Shown piece by piece: positions 54,785 through 64,000 of a stretch of 64,000 nucleotides of DNA; within the stretch, counting starts at the first letter, position 1, and the number at the start of each line of letters is the position of its first letter. The stretch lies in assembly GCA_030620095.1 (NCBI GenBank), contig JAUTXW010001615.1, positions 3,184,001-3,248,000 on the forward strand. The letters are read 5' to 3'. Made by a program: the position numbers and the translations under genes. The DNA comes from Kuschelorhynchus macadamiae (lineage: Eukaryota > Arthropoda > Insecta > Coleoptera > Curculionidae). Under the pieces are notes generated by a model. That model was not told where the DNA came from and made no database searches. It saw only the letters and a program-made list of their open reading frames with translations.

Positions 54785-56030
54785 CAGATAAAACCAGACC
54801 AGATGCGAAAACTCCCGTATCGCCTGTGCTGCATGCGAAGAAAGTACAGGGACCGATGATTATAAAGTTTCACGGTCGTCTCGGTAATGTATCTTCCAAT
54901 TGCTGTGTAGAACGGGTGTTTTTGTCAGAGTTTGGATGTTATTATAAGAATCTAAAAAAAAATTATTTAATCGTGTACAATATCATTATACCTACGTCTA
55001 GAGACGTTTTACTTTACTAGAGCGAAAATGCCTGGTTATATGTATCATTATTTGCTTTGTTCTAACAAAGATAGTGAAGGAAAATCTGTTAGTTTGCTCG
55101 ATAAATTAAAATTGAGCCATCGAGTTGAAATTTGGTACACACATGGAGTGGTCCATACAAAAACGGTTCGGATTGTTTTTGGGCAAAATCGGCTGAGGGG
55201 AAGGGGTGAAAACGGGGGGTTAATTGGTAATAAAAAGGGATTTTTGTAAATGATCGTGTATTACGTCCTTTCATGGTTCTTTGGTTATATAGATTTTAAT
55301 AATAATCCCTCTTTGATTCCTCTGTCGAAAGTAAGAGGTTAGGGAAAAGAAAATGGGTCGAAAATTAAGAAGTTGAAAAATCGGGCAATATATCGTTTTA
55401 TGGGTTCCCGGATATACAGATCCCAGATTAAGAACGAATTAGATATTTCATAGTAACTTTAATAATGTTGAGGGGTAGAAAGGGAGGGTTGAAATTTACC
55501 CTTTGAAGAATGCAATGTAAGGCACAAACTAGGACGTTTTTCCGCTTTTATTATGGACGTTATTTCACTGTTGTTCCAGTTGTTATCTCTTTTATAACAT
55601 ACAGTGGTTTAATTTAGATTTAAGGTTTTCAAAAATGACACATGATTTCTGAGATTTGTAATACTAATGCCATGAACATTTGCTCGTAATTTAGACAGCT
55701 TTTTAATAAGTATATCCATATGCATTTTTGCATTTATATTTGTAATTTTCAGTTTATTTGCCTAGAATAATATTGCATCAATGATAAAATAATTTGTTTC
55801 AGTTACCAATAAACGACATATTTATTACAAAAAAAGTGTTTTAATTTTTCTACAATTTTACAAACTTAACACGATTTAAATAGAACTGCATTGATGCGGG
55901 CGATTTTCTAACACACGTTGCAATAGGTATAAAGACATGATGGTGCAGACCGCTTAAATCTGACAAGTCAAGATCATTCAAATTAAACGATAAATTTGAC
56001 AGACTTTCGCATCTGGTCTGGTTTTATCTG
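54785..56030. mobile_element. TIR element, unclassified, 1.25 kb
   Basis: A 26-bp perfect inverted repeat (54785-54810, starting CAGATAAAACCAGACCAGAT; 56005-56030 in reverse) bounds the segment. The interior has no transposase. The stretch 55100-55260 (GAGTTGAAATTTGGTACACA and following) resembles a dispersed arthropod repeat, by impression only. Target duplication unclear. Confidence 0.65.
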
Positions 56031-56035
56031 AGGTT

Positions 56036-57111
56036 TTGCTTTCTTAACGAGTGGAACACAATGGCAACAGCGTAAACGTTCAACATAAAAACTAACCATT
56101 AAGAACGAAACTTAAAAAGGGAGTACACATTTGTGGTACAAAAATTGGTGATAATTTTGATGTTGGAACTAAATTTATAACTTTTATTTAAAAAAAGCAC
56201 CTAACAAAACACCGAAAAAACGTAAAGAAAAATAACGTAAGACGTAATTTGCATTGTGTTCCCTGTTTAAACAGAAGAAGAGCTACAAATGATAGCAAAC
56301 ACGTATAAAATGTGAAACATAAACCGTGCCTGTTCATGAGCTTTAAACCTGAGAGTGCTAATACGTTAAATAAAACCCAATAGAATGTACTAGAAAATAA
56401 CTGCAGGCAATTCAATATGTGTTTTCGTGCTATGTTTTTATGTACCTATCTTATTGCCTAAAATTCTACTTCTACATGCAATGTTGTTAGTAATAATCCA
56501 GTAAGTAGGCACTTCGTTCAACATGGTGCTGTGGGGGGGTTATGTTACATTTTGACCGTAAACCATTTCCCATAGTATTAGCACCACCTACCATTACCAT
56601 AAAACTATTTTTTTATTACACTTACGGCTTCATTTTAAGGTAATGCGATCTTATTAGACACATTACCAGTGCTAGGAGTGGGAGAAGTACCTGTGAGCAC
56701 GGTCTCCTGCGACTTTTTCCAATTAAATCTAAAATTCGGACAACACAAACATGGACAGCATATTAGACGTCTTCTAAGTACTTAGCGACAAGAGTTGACC
56801 CAAAAAACTAAAAAATGTGGGCGCAAAACAATAAAAACTACTATTTTTTTTTCTATTGGACCGTGTGAATAAAAAAACCGCATTTCCATGTGCAAAGTTA
56901 AAATCTTTGTATTTTCCCAGTATACCACCGTCTAATGTAATAAAACATTTTTCTTTTATTTCTATATGGTTATAAACTGCAATTAATGCACAGCCGACGT
57001 AATTATTTAAGTGTAGTTAGTATACTTATTCAGTTGCTGTTTTATTGGCAGTGAGACCAACGTGAGAGAAATTAATAAAAGTGTAGTTTATGATTTTTCG
57101 ATACTGAAAGA
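56036..57111. other. Spacer, nothing recognised
   Basis: No coding exon, motif or repeat that I could define. Confidence 0.4.
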
Positions 57112-57113
57112 TA

Positions 57114-58287
57114 CGGAAGCGAAGGCCAGGTTTTTTTAAAATTCTGATCCTTAAAGTCGGAATTTAACAACATTCTGAGTTTAAAGTCAGAATTTAGTAA
57201 AATTCTGAGTTTAAAGTCAGAATTCAACTAAATTTTGAATTTAAAGTAGAATTTTAACAAAATTCTGAGTTTATAGTCGAAATGTAACAAAATTCTGAGT
57301 AATAAGTGGAAATTTAACAAAATTCTGCGATTATAGTCGGACTTTAACAAAATTCTGAGATAAAAGTTGGAATTTAGTAAAATTCTAAGTTTGAAGTAGG
57401 AATTTAACTAAATTTTGAGTTCAAAGTCGGAGTTTAACTAGATTCGGAGTTTAAAGTCGGAATTTAACTAAATTCTGAGTTTAAAGTCAAAATGTAACAA
57501 AATTCTGAGTTGAAAGTCGAAATTTAACAAAATTCTATGTTTAATGTTGGAATTTAATAAAATTCTGAATTTAAAGTAAGAATTTAACAAAAATCAAGTT
57601 TAAAGTTAGAACTTAACAACATTCTCAGTGTAAAGTCGGAATTTAACAAACTTCTGAGTTTAAAGTCAGAATTTAACAAAAGCCTTAAACTCAAAATTTA
57701 GTTGAATTCCCACTTTAAACTAACTTCAAACTCAAAATGTTGTTAATTCCGACTTTAAACTCAGAATTTTACCAAATTCTTACTTTAAATTCAAAATTTA
57801 AACTCAGAATTTTTCTTAAATTTTGACTTTAAACTAAGGTTTTTTTTAAATTCCAACTTTCAACTCAGAATTTTGCTAAATTTCTACTTTAAACTCAGGA
57901 TTTTGCTAATTTTCTACTTAACACTCAGAATTTTGTTAAATTCCGACTTTAAACTCAGAATTTTACTAAATTCCGGCTTTAAAATCAGAATTTTCTTAAA
58001 TTCCGACTTAGAACTCAGAATTTTGTTGAATTCCTACTTTAAACTCAGCATTTATTTAAATACCGATTTTAAACTCAGAATTAAAAAGTTACTCTTCTAC
58101 GCATCCGTAAAATTTCCACTACAAACTCAGAATTTTGTTAAATTTCGACTTAGAGCTCAGAATATTTTTAAATTCCGACTTTAAACTCAGAATTTTGTTA
58201 AATCTCGACTTTCAAACCAGAATTTTTTTTAAATTCCAACTTCAAGCTCAGAATTTAAAAAAAATGTGACCTTCTTTTACGTTTCCG
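57114..58287. mobile_element. Palindromic element made of inverted arrays of 30-bp repeats
   Basis: Left arm 57142-57680 holds 18 tandem units of about 30 bp with consensus near ATTCTGAGTTTAAAGTCGGA plus ATTTAACAAA. The right arm 57685-58262 holds about 19 units of the reverse complement. Outside the arrays the ends pair as CGGAAGCG / CGTTTCCG with TA on both sides (57112-57113 and 58288-58289), suggesting mobilisation by a TA-targeting transposase. The 103-codon open frame at 57873-58184 is an artefact of the repeat. Confidence 0.85.
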
Positions 58288-58354
58288 TAGTAAGAAAAGG
58301 AACGAATATTGTAATAACTCGAATTAAAGCTTATTTTAGTACCTTTTAAATATA

Positions 58355-60568
58355 CAGGGTGTTCCTAAATATCGAATAAATGTTAAAAGGGGGTGATTCC
58401 CTGGATCATTTTAAGAAAAAAGTTAATATAAATATGTGTCTGCAAAAGTCTCATTTTCTAGAAACAGGGTGTTAAAGTAAAAAACATATTGTATTTAGTA
58501 GTTCTGGAACAGTAAGAGCTATTTAATTAAGCTATGGCATAACCGCACGGGTATTTAAAGACCATATTTTGAAAGTATTCAACAGTTTTTATTTTAGCAG
58601 TGGGCGTAGATATAGGGAACCTTTCCCGACTGTACGCCACTGATTTTAAAAAATTACTCGTTTAAATGTTTAGGGCAAGGAAAAATACAAAAAAGTTTTT
58701 TTGTGGTAGGACAAGTCGTTTTCAAGAAAAAAAAACAAATTCTATTTTGATTGACGCGTCTGGCACCTCTGGTCCAGTTCCGGTTGCCCTCAGAATGGCC
58801 CAAAACTCTACAAAAGTGATTAACTGGATCATTTTAAGAAAAAAAGTTTAATAAATATATGTCCGCAAATCCCCTATTTTTCACATACAAGATAATAAAG
58901 TTTAAAAAAAAATTGCCATGCGGAAAAATTTATTAATTAACAGTCTTTGATACGTATCTCAGAGAGTGTAGCAGACTTAATGCATTTCGTTTCGGTTAGC
59001 TACCAGGTTTCCAGGTTACTAAAGACGCTTAAAGTCAATTGTGAGAAATCAACAAACCGACATTTCGACATATTTATTTCTCATTAATTGTTTTTAACTT
59101 TTATGCAAGACGGGGTTCCAGAATATATTATGAACACAGCAAAAGAAGTAGATTTGGGTTTGCTTCCAGAAAAATCCAAAGTCAGATACATTCAGGAATA
59201 CAAAAAGTTCATCAAATGGTGCGCCAACAAGAAAATCAACAACATTAGTAAAGAAGAGGTGCTTCTAGTTTACTTTCGTGAAATTTCAAAGTATTTCCAA
59301 CCATCTACAATGTGGTCCAAGTCCTCAGTGATAAAATCTATGCCAAAAATTAAGAAAAACGTTGATATCAGCAGTTCTTTTAAATTGATTGCTTGTTTAA
59401 AAAAGAAAATGGTAGGTTTTAGACCAAAAAAGTCTAAAATTTTAAACAACGAACGTCATGAAAAAATTTTAAGCATTGCGCCGGACGATACTTATTTACT
59501 AATCAAAGTCGCAACGCTAATTAGAATCGCTGGAGCCTACAGGCGTGAACAATTAACTCATTTTTTATGTGAAAACGTAGTCGAACAAGAAGATTTGTTT
59601 TTGGTGAAAATACCAGATAACAAGACTCAGCAGAGTAGAAGCTTTGTTATAACTGAAGAAGAAAATCTTAATTTAATCAAGAAGTACATGTCTCGGCGTC
59701 CCAAAAGTACATCAAAGGTTTTTTGTCAATTTCCAAAATTCCTACTCAAACTTTTGGCATTTTAAGTTTATTAAGACGCCATCGGACGTGGCTGCTTTTT
59801 TGAGACTTCCAAATCCAGTGAGCTTTATTGGACACTGTTACGCTCTTCGACTACTATGCTTGCCGATGTTGGAGTGGATATTGCATGGCATTGGCATTGA
59901 TGGCAATCGACAAATGTTGCAGAATAAGAAAACGCATCGCCAACCAAATTCTATGTTCTACAGGAGAAAATTCCAAGGAAAATTCGCCTCTGCCTTTGCC
60001 CTTGGCTTCTACAAGTTTCGCGTATGAAATTGCTGACAACAATGGAACAGTGAATCAGCACCAATATGACAACTTAAAAAGAAAGTGACAACATTATTGC
60101 CGGCACCAAAAAGGCTAACCATCAAAATGCTCCCAATTTAGTTAATAATGCCAATAATTGTCAATTTTCGGTTATCTACCATGACAATTACATCAAAGAA
60201 TAATTTTTTTAAACAGTTTTCTATAGGTCTATGTAGTTACTACCATTTCCTAAATAATTAGTTACTTTTAAATATATAATAGTTTGTTTGCTATAGTTTA
60301 ATAAAAACTATTAAATTACTACAAATTATCGCACTCGGCTGGATAGGTAAATAGATATTTTTTTGAAAATTTTACTTTTGAGGTTGCGCCAAATCTCAAT
60401 AAAATAGATCTTAATGTTTTCGTCTTTATAAATTATAATTTTTTTTTAAAAAACTCTGAGACCTCAAAACTAAAGCATATGTGAACACATATTTATATAA
60501 TTTTTTTTCTTAAAATAATACAAGGAAACATTCCCTTTAATATTCACTCCACATTTAGGAACACTCTT
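58355..60568. mobile_element. Inverted-repeat element enclosing a Crypton recombinase gene
   Basis: Left CAGGGTGTTCCTAAATA and right (reverse) AAGAGTGTTCCTAAATG open imperfect inverted arms of about 110 bp (58355-58465; 60455-60568) sharing TTATTTTAAGAAAAAA and TATAAATATGTGT. TA lies at 58353-58354 and 60569-60570. A direct copy of the inner arm sequence (TGGATCATTTTAAGAAAAAA) recurs at about 58827. The centre holds a decayed Crypton gene. Confidence 0.6.
59088..60202 (+). pseudogene. Crypton-type tyrosine recombinase, frameshifted
   Basis: 59103-59765 is open: AKEVDLGLLPEKSKVRYIQE and YKKFIKWCANKKINNISKEE (core-binding domain), KKNVDISSSFKLIACLKKKM, VATLIRIAGAYRREQLTHFL (box I catalytic Arg) and LFLVKIPDNKTQQSRSF. 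After a stop and frameshifts come LPNPVSFIGHCY and RSSTTMLADVGVDI (the H-x-x-R region, split by a shift), and a C-terminal NNANNCQFSVIYHDNYIKE ending at 60202. The segment with the nucleophile Tyr is not recognisable. The best preserved Crypton copy in its N-terminal half. Confidence 0.75.
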
Positions 60569-60570
60569 TA

Positions 60571-61734
60571 TATATTAAATCTAATGAACAGGGTCAGGCA
60601 AAAATATATACTAGAAAAAGAAATTTACAAACGTCATTCCCATCCAAAAATCTGTACACAGTACGAGTATTTGATGTATTATAAAAATATGGGCCAGGAA
60701 TGTTTTTAAGTTAAGGAGACTATAGGAATATTTTTCATTTCAAAACTTACATTAGTTCCTAGTTAGATATAATGCTCAATTTGGGATATACTTCAACTAA
60801 ATTTCTCTTATTTGCTTATATTTTTACTTACATTTCATTTAAATTTCTCTGCTATATTGGAACTTTACAAAGATTAAAATTTAGCACAGAAATACTACTT
60901 TTTATTAGCAAGGTCCATTGTGAAGATATGGAATAATCAACATTTTCCGCATTTCGTAGAAATAATTAAGATTTGGTCAGAAACACATAAGGGGTATAAA
61001 AATCACCTCAACTAGAAGTCGCAACTTAAGTAAAGAATCCGCCATTTCATTGTTTGGATAACAATGAAGTTATACTTTATTTTTTGAATTGAAACAATAC
61101 AATTTTTTTTTGCATTTGTGGCATCCAGAATTTCTTAAGTTATTTCATGCGTCATATCATTGAATGCTTCAACTCATACCTCTGAAATGTTTTTCACAAT
61201 ATGGCGCTACAGGTACTACTTATTGTTAAATAGGAAAACCTATGTAAATTTCGAGTTTAAACCAGTTTTTATAATTATTGGCTAGTGTCAGTCTGATTTA
61301 TAAGTAAATTATGTGTAATTTTGCCCTATTGTGCTTTGTCAATTGACCAGTGACGTAGCAAATGTTTCATATAAAGTCCGATGCACGGATCTTGGGCTGG
61401 TAAAACGTGTAAAAACAAAAACACACCGCTTTGTGTGGTGTTGCACTTGTGTGTCAGACTTTACCAATTCATATTCAGGTTTTCATAAAATTGGTTTTGT
61501 AAAATATTATTTTCATACTTTTGATATACAAGGACTGTAAAAACGAAATAAAAAAAACGATCTCTCTTGCAGTGATCCACAGTGAATTAAAAACTGATTG
61601 GCATTCATGGTTTAATAAACACTGTTGGAACTTCAAAATGCACCAAGGAAATTTTTTTACTGGAAATTTAAAATGAAATATTTTCAATACGGGTGACGAT
61701 TTTGGCCTTTGTTTGACCAATTCCTTCTAAATGT
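60571..61734. other. Intergenic, nothing recognised
   Basis: A moderately GC-rich stretch near 61340-61460 looks like dispersed repeat rather than exon; no splice-bounded frame was found. Confidence 0.4.
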
Positions 61735-63088
61735 CATGCCTATTTTCAAGGGTGTGAGAAATAAAGACATAGTTGACAAGACATGTCTTTGATACCAAAG
61801 TTATTTGAATCGATCATAGCTGACTTCTTCAGGGATACTTTTAAGAATTTCATCTTCGACATTCAGCACGGTTTCTGTAAAAATCGATCAATAACAAGTA
61901 ATTTATTAGTTTATCATGATTATACCGTCGGGGCCTTGGAGAGCGGCTGTGTTGTGGACTCTGTTTACACGGACTTCGCCAAGGCATTCGACAAGGTAGA
62001 TCATGAGCTTCTGTTGCTGAAGCTCTAATGTTGGAATTCATGGTGCACTGCTTGACTGCGTTCGGTCATATTTATCAGATAGAGTTCCGATCGTCAAGTT
62101 AAATAATTATTTGGCTAGGACTATCAACGTTACTTCTGGGGTGCCTCAAGCGCATCTTGATCCCATTCTTTTTAATATATTTGTTAATGATATATCTGAA
62201 TGCTTTGACTTAAAAATGTATATGGCAATAGACAATGATGCATTTGAATCCAAACTTCAAAAAGATTTAGATAAAGTTTATAACTGGTGGAAGATTAATA
62301 GATTGCAATTGAATATTAAAAAATGCAAACATATTCGGTTCGGCAGTGTCGGGTATCTACTTTTTTGGTAATGAGGTTATAGGTAGGGTAGATATTATAA
62401 GAGATTTGGGAGTTTTATTCGATTGTAAGCTTACTTTTAGTCAACATATTATGGCTTGCTGTAGTAAGGCTCTCAAAATGTTAGGATTCATCAAGAGAAA
62501 TACTAAAGATTTTACAAATGTGCAGTCTATTAAGGTACTTTATCTTTCACTAGTGCGGTCCCATCTTAAGTGTTGAACTGTTGTCTTCAGAAGAAATTTT
62601 TTTGCTATATTGCATTTAAATGTGGAATTCCAACGAGTCTGTCAATTATAGTATCTTGCAACAAGAGCTTGGTATTCAGAGCCTTTTTGTGCGAAGGAGG
62701 AATAGTGACATTATGACTGCCTATAAAATGATACATGGTTCTGTTGATTGCCCCAATCTCATCTCTAAACTGAGAGATACAAAAACTTTTGAAACCCAAC
62801 ACCACCGTACTAGTTTAGGGGGGAATTCGGCAATCAATGGGATTATGAGGAGGGCCAATGAGGTGGATTTGGATGTGTTTTCTGTGTCTAAAGTGTCTTT
62901 GAGGAGCCATCTTACACATTATAGGTAATATGTGAGATATTCTGTGTTAGTTTATTATTATTTTTTAATGTATTTACTTTGGTTTATTGTCTCGTCTTTC
63001 ACATATAATTGAATTGAATTTTTTATATAATTTAATAATTTGTATTTTTGTAATGATTGGGCAATACCCGTTAAAGAAATAAATAAGT
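61735..63088 (+). mobile_element. LINE, 5'-truncated, catalytic YADD deleted
   Basis: Frames in order: SLIPKLFESIIADFFRD, FDIQHGFCKNRSITSN, VYTDFAKAFDKVDHELL (motif A), then 62111 ARTINVTSGVPQAHLDPILF and NIFVNDISECFDLKMY, where the expected YADD box is missing and the text resumes with IDNDAFESKLQKDLDKVYNW. 62346-62576 gives RDLGVLFDCKLTFSQHI and MLGFIKRNTKDFTNVQSIKV; 62620-62928 gives TAYKMIHGSVDCPNLIS to the end. The 3' tail is AATAAATAA near 63078. Jockey-like. Confidence 0.85.
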
Positions 63089-63274
63089 ATACAGCCCGAT
63101 AAGGACAGCTTCAGAACTCCATCGTAACCGTCTTATAAAGGGTGTTATATAAAACCCTGTCATTTTTTGAAAAGTTTATTCAGAACTCTTAATGTGGAAG
63201 ATTTCTTTTTCTCTTTGTGCAACCAAAATAATCTAGAGCTAGGTATAAAAAAACAATTTCCAACGCTTTCGATT

Positions 63275-63905
63275 TGTTTCTCGCGTTTCCGACATACAGG
63301 GTTTTTTACAAAAATTGATTTTTGTGAAAATGGTCTGGTGAACATATCCCACTTATGGCAATCAGATTCAGTATGGTCTATCAGATTATGAACAGGGTTG
63401 GCACTTTGAATAGTATACAGGGTGCACCAAAAACTACCGATTCATTTTAACAATGTAGAATTTCTGCTCCGCAAGGTAGGTGTATTCCAGACCCTTTTTA
63501 CCCACTGTTATTTAGTTATACTACCAAATTATATAGTATTAACAAAAATGACATATGAAACTATCTTTTATCGGGAAAAAGAAAGAAAAGAAAGAACTAG
63601 AGCAAATTTTAAATGCAACAAATCTGTTTCGGTAAAAATACTAAAACTGACATTAGAAGCATCGAATTCAAGATTGATAGAAAAAACCGAACCCAACAAA
63701 TCAATATTTAAAGTCCTCTTCTGAGTTTTTGGTGAATCCTGTATACAATATTCATGCTGAAAAATGTAAGAGTGCCAACCTTGTTCATAATCTGATAGCT
63801 ATACCTTTGATTGCTACAAGTGGGCTTTGTTCAGCAGATTATTTTAAAAAATCAATTTTTCAAAAAAAAAAAAACGTATGACGGAAACGTGGAAAAAATT
63901 TCAAA
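63275..63905. mobile_element. Fold-back element, arms about 160 bp
   Basis: 63275-63432 pairs in reverse with 63728-63905 (for example CTATCAGATTATGAACA / TGTTCATAATCTGATAG, GGTTGGCACT / AGTGCCAACC, GTATACAGG / CCTGTATAC). The unpaired centre of about 295 bp includes an open frame (63422-63724) without recognisable motif. Outer ends are not sharply defined. Confidence 0.65.
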
Positions 63906-64000
63906 ATCACTAGTTTCTTAACCTCATCTCAATGTGTATTTTAACATGTGACGTTATAGTTGTTTGATTTGTTCTGTGATTTTAGTTAATGCCGAAGGTC

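Noticed and set aside
57873..58184. 103-codon open frame of LRILLNSDFK-type repeats
   Set aside because: Product of the 30-bp tandem repeat read in one frame; the array is non-coding.
61331..61540. GC-richer stretch as an upstream exon of the - strand gene
   Set aside because: No acceptor/donor pair bounding an open - strand frame; looks like dispersed repeat.
1..64000. CRISPR arrays, bacterial operons, tRNA or rRNA genes
   Set aside because: The window is eukaryotic with spliced genes; I saw no tRNA A/B-box pair with a foldable cloverleaf, no rRNA-like sequence and no CRISPR-type direct repeats with unique spacers.

Overview
This window is nuclear DNA from an AT-rich arthropod genome, most likely an insect and possibly a beetle (the order is inferred from the transposon mix, not proven). 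One host gene dominates. Eight exons between 960 and 26082 on the + strand encode about 622 residues, which is the C-terminal quarter of the spliceosome core protein Prp8. They cover the end of the endonuclease-like region, the RNase H-like domain, the Jab1/MPN domain and the tail. The 5' part of the gene lies left of the window. All seven introns inside the window are GT-AG. Three are 4 to 7 kb because they are packed with transposons. A second host gene is indicated by one clean 3'-terminal coding exon on the - strand at 53542-53719.

Layout. 1-900: two LINE 3' ends in a Prp8 intron. 960-26082: Prp8 exons, with introns holding LINE pieces, Crypton-type tyrosine recombinase remnants (4599-7109), a pogo-like MITE (12201-12554), an apparently intact D,D41D mariner-like element whose transposase has its own intron (14083-16421), a decayed IS630/Tc1-type element with an unusually long D-to-E spacing (17063-18885), a dead Tc1 element (19291-20919) and a nearly full-length jockey-like LINE on the - strand (21701-25900). 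27757-35145: a Tc1 element with one stop codon, a dead Tc1 element carrying two nested insertions, and a second D,D41D element. 35440-47240: a tandem array of a unit of about 2.85 kb built around a dead LINE. 47849-52308: a third D,D41D element split by about 2.4 kb of insertions. 53542-53719: the exon of the second host gene. 54013-58287: three palindromic or TIR elements, one of them an inverted array of 30-bp repeats. 58355-60568: a Crypton recombinase gene enclosed by inverted repeats. 61735-63088: a LINE lacking its catalytic YADD box. 63275-63905: another fold-back element.

The DNA-transposon content is dominated by the IS630-Tc1-mariner superfamily with TA target duplications. Tyrosine-recombinase Cryptons appear at least four times. 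The most notable items are the intact intron-containing D,D41D element, the Crypton pieces associated with inverted repeats, the long palindromic 30-bp array (a possible hairpin-RNA source), the 2.85-kb tandem array, and a Prp8 whose MPN domain and tail look divergent for such a conserved protein. All family assignments come from reading motifs by eye; no database search was run.
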